The position numbers and the translations under genes are program-made. 64,000 nucleotides of DNA from Oceanitalea sp047302425 (GTDB lineage Bacteria; Actinomycetota; Actinomycetes; Actinomycetales; Actinomycetaceae), in assembly GCF_047302425.1 (NCBI RefSeq), contig NZ_CP154855.1, forward strand, positions 2,790,001 through 2,854,000, written 5' to 3'. The notes below the pieces were generated by a model. The model was given only the letters and a program-made list of their open reading frames with translations. It was not told the DNA's origin and made no database searches. This document shows, one piece after another, positions 36,192-44,012 of the stretch (positions are counted from its first letter, which is position 1; every line of letters starts with the position of its first letter).

Positions 36192-37069
36192 CGGTGGTCC
36201 TCCTTCTCGGTGAGGGCGATGAACAGGTCCTCGATCGGCACGGCGCCGATCTCGAGGCCCGCGGCGCGGAAGCGGGCGAGGGCGCCGTCGTCGAGCCGGC
36301 CGACGACGGTGACCCGCTTCGTGGGGCCGAGCTCCTGCTCGCCGAGGACCCGCAGGCCGGCGGTGGCGGAGTCGACCTCGGCAGCGGGGCCGGTGACCGT
36401 GACCCCGTGGCTGCGGAGGGTGTCGGCCTCCTCGGCGACGAGCACCCGGCCGTGGTCGAGGACGACGACGTTCTCGAAGAGGCGCTCGACCTCCCCGATG
36501 AGGTGGCTGGAGAGGATGATCGTGCGCGGGTGCTCGACGTAGTCGGCGATGAGGAGGTCGTAGAAGCGGCGACGGGACGGGGCGTCCATGCCGAGGTAGA
36601 CCTCGTCGAACATCGTCACCGGTGCGCGGGAGGCGAGCCCGATGACCGCACCGAAGGCGGAGCGCTGACCGCGGGAGAGCTTGCCCGGCTTCTTGCGCGG
36701 GTCGAGCTCGAAGGCGTCGAGGAGCTCCTCGGCGTAGGCCTGGTCCCACGTGGGCCGCGCGGAGGCGACGAGCTCGAGGGTGACCCTGAGCTTCTCCTCG
36801 GTGAGCACGTCCCCGCTCTCGCGGACGAGGCAGACGCTCTGCATGAGGCGCTCGTTCTCGAAGGGGTCGGCGCCGTCCACCCGCACGGCGCCGCTCGACG
36901 GCCGCCGCAGGGAGGCGATGGTCGAGAGCATGCTCGTCTTGCCCGAGCCGTTGCGGCCGAGCAGCCCGGTGATGGTGTTCGCGGGGAAGGTCACGGTCGC
37001 GGAGTCGACCGCCCGGGTGTCCTTGTAGTCGACCGTGAGGTCGCGCAGCTCGACGTCGAGGCCGCTCAT
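36188..37069 (-). CDS. ABC transporter ATP-binding protein (YtrB-like)
   Basis: This 293-residue ATPase has Walker A GRNGSGKTS, a Q-loop near LMQSVCLVRESGD, a signature LSRGQRSAFGAVIGLA, Walker B VTMFDEVYLGMDA and the switch His in IILSSHLIGEVE. It resembles the ATPase subunits encoded with YtrA-type GntR regulators. Its ATG overlaps the GntR gene stop (ATGA), so regulator, ATPase and permease are translationally coupled. Confidence 0.88.
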   Translation of the reverse strand: MSGLDVELRDLTVDYKDTRAVDSATVTFPANTITGLLGRNGSGKTSMLSTIASLRRPSSGAVRVDGADPFENERLMQSVCLVRESGDVLTEEKLRVTLELVASARPTWDQAYAEELLDAFELDPRKKPGKLSRGQRSAFGAVIGLASRAPVTMFDEVYLGMDAPSRRRFYDLLIADYVEHPRTIILSSHLIGEVERLFENVVVLDHGRVLVAEEADTLRSHGVTVTGPAAEVDSATAGLRVLGEQELGPTKRVTVVGRLDDGALARFRAAGLEIGAVPIEDLFIALTEKEDHR

Positions 37070-37428
37070 GATCCGGCTCCCTTCTGCTCGATGTAGCGGA
37101 CGAGCTCCGCCGGGCGGATGCCCAGCACGCGCGCCTCGTCGAGGACCGCGTCGAGGCGGTCGGTGAAGAAGGCGCCGCGGCGGTGCTCGCGCAGCCGCTC
37201 CCGGGCGCCGTCGGCGACGAACATGCCCACTCCTCGCTGCTTGTAGATGACGCCCTCGTCGACCAGCTGGGCGAACGCCTTGGCGGCGGTCGCCGGGTTG
37301 ATCCGGTAGCTCGTGGCGAACTGGGTGGTGCTCATGACCTGGTCCCCCTCGGCCAGCGCGCCGTCGAGGATCTGGCGACGCAGGTGCTCGGCGATCTGCA
37401 CGTAGATCGGCTCCGGTCCGTCGAACAT
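37066..37428 (-). CDS. GntR-family regulator (YtrA subfamily)
   Basis: This 120-residue regulator has an N-terminal winged helix (IYVQIAEHLRRQILDGALAEGDQVMSTTQFATSYRINPATAAKAFAQLVDEGVIYKQRGVGMFV) and only a short helical tail, the layout of the YtrA subfamily that represses ABC operons. ATG at 37428. A perfect inverted repeat 21 nt above the start is a convincing operator, so the operon should be autoregulated. Effector is unknown. Confidence 0.92.
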   Translation of the reverse strand: MFDGPEPIYVQIAEHLRRQILDGALAEGDQVMSTTQFATSYRINPATAAKAFAQLVDEGVIYKQRGVGMFVADGARERLREHRRGAFFTDRLDAVLDEARVLGIRPAELVRYIEQKGAGS

Positions 37429-37448
37429 CTCCCACCTCCTCGCCTCAC

Positions 37449-37494
37449 TGGTTCATTACTCGACTAATGAACCATAGGACCGAGTCGGTGTCAA
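37449..37494 (-). promoter_or_regulatory. GntR operator and promoter
   Basis: TGGTTCATTA (37449-37458) and TAATGAACCA (37465-37474) are perfect inverted repeats with a 6-nt spacer. A consensus-like -35 TTGACA is at 37489-37494 on the minus strand, 14 nt upstream of the operator, so the bound repressor would cover the -10 region. The site lies 20-46 nt above the GntR start. Confidence 0.85.
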
Positions 37495-37546
37495 CGGTTT
37501 CCTCGGCGGCCGGACGAGCCTCGGCGCCGACCGCAGGCGAGACCGA

Positions 37547-37576
37547 CGAGCGCGGGCGTCGTGTCGCCCGCGCTCG
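37547..37576 (-). terminator. Hairpin downstream of the amidohydrolase gene
   Basis: CGAGCGCGGGCG and CGCCCGCGCTCG form a 12-bp perfect stem with loop TCGTGT, about 80 nt past the amidohydrolase stop. No T-run follows. The rest of 37475-37655 shows no gene. Confidence 0.5.
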
Positions 37577-37655
37577 CCACGGTCGCGTGCGCTCGTGCCG
37601 CTCGTGGCGCAGGCCCACCGCGCACCGTGGTCGGCGCTAACGGAGCCGGCCGGGG

Positions 37656-38744
37656 CTAGTAGGGCTGGCCGCGCAGGATGACGTGCTGCGGGCGGGTGAG
37701 GACGGTGACGTCCTCGCGCGGGTCGTCGGCGTAGACGACGACGTCCGCCGGGGCGCCCTCGTGAATCCCGGGCACGCCGAGCAGCTCGCGGCCTCGCCAG
37801 CTGGCGGCGGCGACGACGTCTGCCACCGGGACCCCGGCGCGGACGACCTCGGCGAGCTCCGCGGGCAGGGAGCCGTGCGCGATCGTGCCGCCGGCGTCGG
37901 AGCCCATGAGCAGCGGCACCCCGGCCTCGTGGAAGGCGCGGACCTGCTCGTAGCGGCGCTCGTGCATGGCGAGCATGCGTGCGGCGTAGACCGGGTACTT
38001 CGCGCCGGCCTGCTCGGCGAAGTCGGCGAAGTGGGCGACCTGGAGGAGGGTGGGCGTCACGGGGATGCGGCGGCGGGCGGCCTCGGCGATGTGGTCGGCC
38101 GTCATCCCGGTGCCGTGCTCGATGCCGTCGATGCCGGCCTCGAGGAGGTCGTCGACCACCTCGCGGGAGAAGGCGTGCGCGGTGACCTTGGCGCCGGCCT
38201 CGTGCGCGGCGGCGACCCCCTCGGCGAGGACGTCGGCCGGCCACAGCGGGCGCAGGTCGGAGTCGGCCCCCTCGGACCGGTCGATCCAGTCGGCGACGAT
38301 CTTGACCCAGCCGTCCCCGTTGGCGGCCTCCTCGGCCATCGCCTGCGGGAGCTGGGCGACGTCGTCGAGCTCGCGCCCGTAGTGGCGCAGGTAGCGCTTG
38401 GGCCGCGCGAGGTGGTGCCCCGCGCGGATGAGCCGCGGCAGGTCGGCGCGCTCCTGCACCCACCGGTTGTCCTGCGGGGAGCCGGCGTCACGGACGAGGA
38501 GCGTGCCGGCCTCGCGGTCGGCCTTGGCCTGGACCTCGGCCTCCGCGACGCTCACCTCGCCCTCGGCCCCGAGCCCGATGTGGCAGTGGACGTCGACGAG
38601 CCCGGGCAGCACCCAGCCCTCGATGGTCCGGGCGGGGGCCGACGGCGGGTCGAGGGTGAGGCGGCCGTCGACGACCCAGCACTCGTCGAGCTCGGCGTGG
38701 TCGCCGACGACGATCGTCTCGGTCAGGTGCAGCGGCTCGCCCAT
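37656..38744 (-). CDS. Amidohydrolase family protein
   Basis: This 362-residue metal-dependent hydrolase shows the amidohydrolase TIM-barrel ligands: HCH in LPGLVDVHCHIGLG, a carboxylated-Lys candidate in WVKIVADW, His in KVTAHAFS and GIEHGTG, and Asp in LLMGSDAGG. It resembles the prolidase/imidazolonepropionase-like branch. Substrate cannot be told from the sequence. The ATG at 38744 lies 10 nt after the ffh stop, so it probably rides on that transcript. Confidence 0.86.
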   Translation of the reverse strand: MGEPLHLTETIVVGDHAELDECWVVDGRLTLDPPSAPARTIEGWVLPGLVDVHCHIGLGAEGEVSVAEAEVQAKADREAGTLLVRDAGSPQDNRWVQERADLPRLIRAGHHLARPKRYLRHYGRELDDVAQLPQAMAEEAANGDGWVKIVADWIDRSEGADSDLRPLWPADVLAEGVAAAHEAGAKVTAHAFSREVVDDLLEAGIDGIEHGTGMTADHIAEAARRRIPVTPTLLQVAHFADFAEQAGAKYPVYAARMLAMHERRYEQVRAFHEAGVPLLMGSDAGGTIAHGSLPAELAEVVRAGVPVADVVAAASWRGRELLGVPGIHEGAPADVVVYADDPREDVTVLTRPQHVILRGQPY

Positions 38745-38754
38745 CCCACTCCCG

Positions 38755-40329
38755 TCAGCGCAGGTACTTCTGCAGGTCCTCGAGGTCCGGCACGGCGTCC
38801 GCGGCACCGGCGGACCCGCCGCCCAGCCCGAAGGCGGAGCCGGAGGGCGCCGCGGGCTGCTCGGCGGCCTTGCGCAGCGCCTCGGCCTCCTGCCTGGCGC
38901 GCTTGGCGGGGTTGCCGGACTTGCCCTTCTTGCCCTTCTTCGGGGGCGGGGCCATGCGGCCCTTGGACTTCTTGCCGCCACCGGGCAGGCCGCCGGGGCC
39001 GAAACCGCCGGGGGGCAGCTTGCCGCCGGAGCGGGCCATCTGCCGCATCATCGTCTTCGCCTGGTCGAAGCGCTCCATGAGCTGGTTGATCTCGGTGACC
39101 GTGGTGCCCGAGCCGCGCGCGATGCGCGAGCGCCGCGAGCCGTTGATGATCTTGGGGTTCGCGCGCTCCTGGGGGGTCATCGAGCGCACCATCGCCTCGA
39201 TGCGGTCGACCTCGCGCTCGTCGAAGTTCTCCAGGGCCTCGCGCATCTGGCCCGCGCCCGGGAGCATCCCGAGCATCTTCTTCATCGAGCCCATCTTCTT
39301 CAGCTGCTGCATCTGGTCCAGGAAGTCCTGCAGCGTGAAGTCCTCGCCGCCGGCGACCTTCGCGGCCATCCGCTCGGCCTCGTCCTGGTCGAAAGCGCGC
39401 TCGGCCTGCTCGATGAGCGTGAGGATGTCGCCCATGTCGAGGATGCGGGAGGCCATCCGGTCGGCGTGGAAGCGCTCGAAGTCCGTGAGCTTCTCACCGG
39501 TGGAGGCGAAGAGCACCGGCCGGCCGGTGACCTTGGCGACCGAGAGCGCCGCACCACCGCGGGCGTCGCCGTCGAGCTTGGTGAGGACGACGCCGGTGAA
39601 GTCGACGCCCTCCTGGAAGGCCTGCGCCGTCGCGACGGCGTCCTGGCCGATCATCGCGTCGAGGACGAAGAGCGTCTCGTCGGGCTGGACGGCGTCCTTG
39701 ATCGCCGCGGCCTGCGCCATCATCTCGGCGTCCACGCCCAGACGGCCGGCGGTGTCGACGATGACGACGGAGTAGAGCTTGTCCTGCGCGTGGGCCAGGC
39801 CCGAGCGCGCCACCCCGATCGGGTCGCCGACGCCGTTACCTGGCTCGGGCGCCCACACCGGCACGCCGGCGCGCTCGCCGACGACCTGGAGCTGGGTGAC
39901 CGCGTTGGGGCGCTGGAGGTCCGCGGCGACGAGCAGCGGGGTCTGGCCCTGGTCCTTGAGCCACTTCGCGAGCTTGCCCGCGAGGGTCGTCTTACCGGCG
40001 CCCTGGAGGCCGGCGAGCATGATGACGGTGGGCGGGCGCTTGGCGAAGCGCAGGTCCCGCGCCTGGCCGCCGAGGATCTCGACGAGCTCGGCGTTGACGA
40101 TCTTGACGACCTGCTGGCCCGGGTTGAGCGCGGAGGAGACCTCGGCGCCCAGGGCCCGCTCCCGCACGGCCACGGTGAACTCCCGCACGACCGGCAGGGC
40201 GACGTCCGCCTCGAGGAGGGCGCGCCGGATCTCGGAGACGGTGGTGGTGATGTCCTGCTCGGACAGCCGTCCCTTGCCGCGCAGGTTGCGGAAGGTGGCT
40301 GTCAGGCGGTCGGAGAGGCTGGCGAACAA
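38755..40329 (-). CDS. ffh: Signal recognition particle protein Ffh (SRP54)
   Basis: Ffh binds signal sequences on the ribosome and the SRP RNA, then docks with FtsY. From a TTG at 40329 the protein is 524 residues. The NG domain has GLQGAGKTT at 107-115, DTAGRLGVD, TKLDGDARGG; the M domain includes LQDFLDQMQQLKKMGSMKKMLGMLPG and the RNA-binding RRSRIARGSGTTVTEINQL. A Gly/Lys/Ala-rich tail of about 70 residues follows. The TTG fits the LFASLSDRLTATFRNLRGKG family start with AGGA upstream. Confidence 0.96.
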   Translation of the reverse strand: MFASLSDRLTATFRNLRGKGRLSEQDITTTVSEIRRALLEADVALPVVREFTVAVRERALGAEVSSALNPGQQVVKIVNAELVEILGGQARDLRFAKRPPTVIMLAGLQGAGKTTLAGKLAKWLKDQGQTPLLVAADLQRPNAVTQLQVVGERAGVPVWAPEPGNGVGDPIGVARSGLAHAQDKLYSVVIVDTAGRLGVDAEMMAQAAAIKDAVQPDETLFVLDAMIGQDAVATAQAFQEGVDFTGVVLTKLDGDARGGAALSVAKVTGRPVLFASTGEKLTDFERFHADRMASRILDMGDILTLIEQAERAFDQDEAERMAAKVAGGEDFTLQDFLDQMQQLKKMGSMKKMLGMLPGAGQMREALENFDEREVDRIEAMVRSMTPQERANPKIINGSRRSRIARGSGTTVTEINQLMERFDQAKTMMRQMARSGGKLPPGGFGPGGLPGGGKKSKGRMAPPPKKGKKGKSGNPAKRARQEAEALRKAAEQPAAPSGSAFGLGGGSAGAADAVPDLEDLQKYLR

Positions 40330-40357
40330 GGACGTTCCTCGTGCTCGTTGGGTCCGG

Positions 40358-42154
40358 TCAGGCTCCCAGGGTATCTGCCGGTGCCGACGCCGCGTGCCGC
40401 AGCTGCTCCCGGGCGCGGGCGGCGAGCTCCCCGACCAGCCGCGCCCGCCACGGCGTCCACGCCACCGGCCCGGCCGCGCTCGCGTCGGCCTCGGTGAGCA
40501 GGACGAGCAGCTCGAGGGTCGAGGCCCGGTGCCCGACGGCGGTGAGCAGCTCCGCGACGACGTCCGGGTCCGCGGGGTCCCGGGTGGTGGCGAGCGTGGC
40601 CAGCGTGAGGTGCTCACGCACGAGCAGCGTGACGGTGGCGGCCACCGGTGCGGGCAGCCCGAGCCGGGCGACGACGTCGCGCGCCCGCCGCTCCCCCTCC
40701 CGGGAGTGGTCCGCGGCGCCGTTGACCTTGCCGATGTCGTGCAGGAGGGCCGCGAGCAGCAGCGCCGTGCGGGTCTCCTCGCCGGCGCGCGGGGAGCGCT
40801 CGCGCAGCAGCTCCGCGACGTTGGCGGCGGTCTGGACGAGGTGCCGGTCGACGGTGTGCCGGTGCACCGGTGAGCGCTGGGGCCGGTTGCGCACGTCGGC
40901 CCACTCGGGGATCCACCCGGTGACCACGCCCGCGAGGTCCAGCGCCTCCCACACCGGGACCTGGGCGTCGCCGGAGGCGAGCAGTTCGAGGAGGTCCGCC
41001 CGGGCCTGCCGTGGCCACGGCACCGGTGGGGCCGGTGCGCGCTGCAGGCTGGTGACCGTCACCGGGGACAGCGGCAGCCCGGTCCGCGCCGCGGCGGCGG
41101 CCGCGCGCAGCGTCAGCCCGGGGTCGGTGGCGTCGGCGTCCGCGGCGAGGACGAGCTCGCCGTCGTGCTCCGCCAGTCCCGCGGCGACGGGACGCAGGCG
41201 CGGGGGGACGCGGCGGCCGCGCACGACCGTCGGTCCGCGCCACAGCGGCGGGGTGCGGCGCAGCGCCTGCCGGGCGCGGCGGACGGTGAGGTCGAGGGCG
41301 GCGGTGACGACGCGGGCGGCCTGGGCGAGCTCGGCGAGCAGCGCGTCCGGGCCGGCCAGCCCGAGCCGGGCGGCGACGTCGGGGGTGTCGGCACGCAGCA
41401 GGCGCGTCGTGCGGCGCCGCGTGACGACGGCGAGGGCGTCGCGCACGTCGAGGAGGAAGGAGGCGGCGTCGTCGAGCTCGCCGTGGGGCCGGTCGGCCAG
41501 CCACGTCGCCGCGAGCGCGCGGACGACGACGACGTCGCGCAGCCCGCCGCGGGCCTCCTTGAGGTCGGGCTCGACGAGGTAGGCGAGCTCGCCGTGCCGC
41601 TCCCCCCGCTCGCGCACGGAGCCGAGGAGCTCGGGCAGCCGGCGTCGGGCCGCGGCCCGCCAGTCGGCGAGCACGGCGCTGCGGGCGCGGGCGACGACGT
41701 CGGCGTCCCCGGCCACGTGCCGGACGTCGAGGAGGCCGACCGCGGAGACGAGGTCGTCGGAGGCGACCTGCCGGCAGCCGGCCAGGCTGCGGACCGCGTG
41801 GTCGACGTCGAGGTCGGCGTCCCACAGCGGGTACCACAGCGCCTGGGCGAGCGGGGCGACGGACGCGGCGTCGTGGTGGCGCCCGTCGTGGAGGAGGACG
41901 ACGTCGAGGTCGCTCGTCGGTCCGGCGTCGCGGCGTCCCTGGGAGCCGACGACGGCGAGCGCGACCCCGCTCGCCGCCGTCGGGCCTGCGACACCCCACA
42001 GCTCGGCGAGGGCGCTGTCGACGAGGCCGGCGAGCTCGGCACGGTACCGGGTCCCGTCAGGGCGTGCGCTGCCCGCCCCGGTCGGGACCGGGGCGGGCAG
42101 CGGGAGGGCGAGCCGGGCCGCGCGCAGCCCGCCGACGAGCTGCGCGTGGCCCAC
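40358..42154 (-). CDS. glnD: PII nucleotidyltransferase GlnD lacking ACT domains
   Basis: GlnD modifies the PII protein (adenylylation in actinobacteria) according to nitrogen supply. The 598-residue protein keeps the nucleotidyltransferase motif GSQGRR with Asp82 and Asp84 (SDLDV) and the HD phosphohydrolase motif HDIGK at 472-476. Only 126 residues follow the HD pair, so both C-terminal glutamine-sensing ACT domains of the usual 690-890-residue enzyme are absent. GTG at 42154, 2 nt after glnB. Part of amtB-glnB-glnD. Confidence 0.9.
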   Translation of the reverse strand: MGHAQLVGGLRAARLALPLPAPVPTGAGSARPDGTRYRAELAGLVDSALAELWGVAGPTAASGVALAVVGSQGRRDAGPTSDLDVVLLHDGRHHDAASVAPLAQALWYPLWDADLDVDHAVRSLAGCRQVASDDLVSAVGLLDVRHVAGDADVVARARSAVLADWRAAARRRLPELLGSVRERGERHGELAYLVEPDLKEARGGLRDVVVVRALAATWLADRPHGELDDAASFLLDVRDALAVVTRRRTTRLLRADTPDVAARLGLAGPDALLAELAQAARVVTAALDLTVRRARQALRRTPPLWRGPTVVRGRRVPPRLRPVAAGLAEHDGELVLAADADATDPGLTLRAAAAAARTGLPLSPVTVTSLQRAPAPPVPWPRQARADLLELLASGDAQVPVWEALDLAGVVTGWIPEWADVRNRPQRSPVHRHTVDRHLVQTAANVAELLRERSPRAGEETRTALLLAALLHDIGKVNGAADHSREGERRARDVVARLGLPAPVAATVTLLVREHLTLATLATTRDPADPDVVAELLTAVGHRASTLELLVLLTEADASAAGPVAWTPWRARLVGELAARAREQLRHAASAPADTLGA

Positions 42155-42156
42155 CG

Positions 42157-42495
42157 TCAGACCGCGACGGCGCCGCGGTCGCCGGTCCGCACCCGCACGA
42201 CCTCCTCGACCGGCGAGACCCAGACCTTGCCGTCGCCGATGCGCCCGGTCTGGGCGGCCTGGACGATCGCGCCGGTGACCACGGTGACGTCGTGGTCGTC
42301 GACGAGGATCTCGATGCGGACCTTCGGCACGAGGTCGACGGCGTACTCGGCGCCGCGGTAGACCTCGGTGTGCCCGTGCTGGCGGCCGTAGCCGCTGGCC
42401 TCGGAGACCGTCATGCCGCGCACCCCCACGCTCGTGAGCGCCTGCTTGACCTCGGTCAGCCGGTGCGGCTGGACGACTGCGGTGATGAGCTTCAT
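42157..42495 (-). CDS. glnB: Nitrogen regulatory protein P-II
   Basis: PII senses ATP/ADP and 2-oxoglutarate and controls AmtB and other targets. The 112-residue protein is the canonical length. The T-loop reads GHTEVYRGAEYAVD, with Tyr51 as the modification site, and the C-terminal signature GKVWVSPVEEVVRVRTG is complete. The actinobacterial orthologue is GlnK. ATG at 42495 overlaps the amtB stop (ATGA). Confidence 0.97.
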   Translation of the reverse strand: MKLITAVVQPHRLTEVKQALTSVGVRGMTVSEASGYGRQHGHTEVYRGAEYAVDLVPKVRIEILVDDHDVTVVTGAIVQAAQTGRIGDGKVWVSPVEEVVRVRTGDRGAVAV

Positions 42496-43811
42496 GACCC
42501 GACCTTCTCTTCGCTGCTGACGGTGGTGGGAGCAGTCTCCCGCGGCGGCAGGGTGGCGGCGAGGCCGCTGCCCAGGCCCTCGTAGGCCGACTCGCCGTGG
42601 ACGCTGGAGTCGATGCCGGTCGTCTCGACGTCCTCGGGCACCCGCCAGCCCAAGGTCGCCTTGAGGGCGAGGCCGATGACGAGGGTGACGACGGCGGACA
42701 GGGCCATCGCGACGACGGCGATGATGACCTGGACGGCGAGGAGGTTGAGACCGCCGCCGTAGAGGAGGCCGCCGTCGGTGGCCAGGAAGCCGATCATCAC
42801 GGTGCCGACGAGGCCGCCGACGAGGTGGACGCCGACGACGTCGAGGGAGTCGTCGTAGCCGAAGCGGTACTTGAGGGAGACCGCGAGCGCGCACAGCCCA
42901 CCGGCGAGGAGGCCGAGGACGATCGCGCCGACCGGGCTGAGGGCGCCGGCGGCCGGGGTGATGGCGACGAGGCCCGCGACGATGCCGGAGGCGGCACCGA
43001 GGGAGGTGGCGTGCCCGTCACGGAGCTTCTCGATGACGAGCCAGCCGATGATCGCGGCGGCGGCGCACGTCGTCGTGTTGACCCAGGCGAGGCCGGCGAG
43101 GCCGTCGGCGGCGTAGGCGGAGCCGGCGTTGAAGCCGAACCAGCCGAACCACAGCAGCGCCGCGCCGAGCATGACGAAGGGCAGGTTGTGGGGGCGGCTG
43201 GGGGTGCGCCCGAAGCCGCGGCGCTTGCCGACGACGATCGCGAGCACGAGGGCCGCGACACCGGCGTTGATGTGGACGACGGTGCCGCCGGCGAAGTCGA
43301 TCGGCTCGGCGATGGAGGCGAAGGGGCCGTCACCGCTGAGGAGGCCCCCGCCCCAGACCATGTGGGCCATCGGGAAGTACGCCAGGGTGACCCACAGCCC
43401 GGTGAAGACCATCCACGTGCCGAACTTGACGCGCTCGGCGAGGGCGCCGCTGATGAGGGCGGTCGTGATGATGGCGAAGGTGACCTGGAAGCCGACGTCG
43501 ACGATGACGGGCAGCCCGCCGTCGAGGACGAACTCCCCGGACTCGTCGAGGATCGCGCCGTCGAGGCCGAACATCTCGAAGGGGTTGGCGAAGATGCCGC
43601 CGATGCTCTCGCTGCCGTAGGACATCGACCAGCCCCACAGCACGTAGATGACGCCGATGACGCCCATCGCGCCGAAGGACATCATCATCATGTTGAGTAC
43701 GGACTTGGACCGGGTCATACCGCCGTAGAACAGCGCCAGCCCGGGGGTCATGAGCAGCACGAGCGATGCTGAGACCAGCATCCACGCGGTGATGCCGCTG
43801 TCGAGCTCCAT
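42492..43811 (-). CDS. amtB: Ammonium transporter
   Basis: This 439-residue transporter has eleven spans. Typical features include MTPGLALFYGGMTRSKSVLNMM, the conserved DFAGGTVVHINAGVAALVLA block and the second-half GVHLVGGLVGTVMIG with the central His. No extracellular signal peptide is present in the chosen form; ATG at 43811 gives MELDSGITAW. It is first in amtB-glnB-glnD, and a GlnR-like site lies 83 nt upstream. Confidence 0.96.
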   Translation of the reverse strand: MELDSGITAWMLVSASLVLLMTPGLALFYGGMTRSKSVLNMMMMSFGAMGVIGVIYVLWGWSMSYGSESIGGIFANPFEMFGLDGAILDESGEFVLDGGLPVIVDVGFQVTFAIITTALISGALAERVKFGTWMVFTGLWVTLAYFPMAHMVWGGGLLSGDGPFASIAEPIDFAGGTVVHINAGVAALVLAIVVGKRRGFGRTPSRPHNLPFVMLGAALLWFGWFGFNAGSAYAADGLAGLAWVNTTTCAAAAIIGWLVIEKLRDGHATSLGAASGIVAGLVAITPAAGALSPVGAIVLGLLAGGLCALAVSLKYRFGYDDSLDVVGVHLVGGLVGTVMIGFLATDGGLLYGGGLNLLAVQVIIAVVAMALSAVVTLVIGLALKATLGWRVPEDVETTGIDSSVHGESAYEGLGSGLAATLPPRETAPTTVSSEEKVGS

Positions 43812-43893
43812 GGGTGGTCCTCTCGATCCCGGCTCCTTGCGGCCGGCTGGGACACACCCTGCTCGCACCATGTTTCAGGCACGCCGCGGCAAT

Positions 43894-43909
43894 GTTGCGG
43901 TCACGTGAC
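43894..43909 (-). promoter_or_regulatory. Candidate GlnR box upstream of amtB
   Basis: On the minus strand GTCAC-N6-GCAAC fits half of the actinobacterial GlnR consensus (gTnAC-N6-GaAAC). It starts 83 nt above the amtB ATG, in a gap with no gene. A related GTCAC occurs just upstream. GlnR itself is not in the window. Confidence 0.5.
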
Positions 43910-43956
43910 GTTGTGCGGCGTCGTGTGACAGCGGTGTTTCCACCGCCGTAACGCCA

Positions 43957-43989
43957 AGAGCCGGATCCCTCGGAGAGGGATCCGGCTCT
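43957..43989 (-). terminator. Facing-pair repeat hairpin downstream of ftsY
   Basis: AGAGCCGGATCCCTC and GAGGGATCCGGCTCT form a 15-bp perfect stem with a 3-nt loop, 24 nt past the ftsY stop. Extended outward each arm reads CGCC(A/G)AGAG plus the word CCGGATCCCTC, i.e. two family units face to face. No T-run follows on the minus strand. Confidence 0.75.
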
Positions 43990-44012
43990 CGGCGTTCGAG
44001 GAGGAGCGGCCG

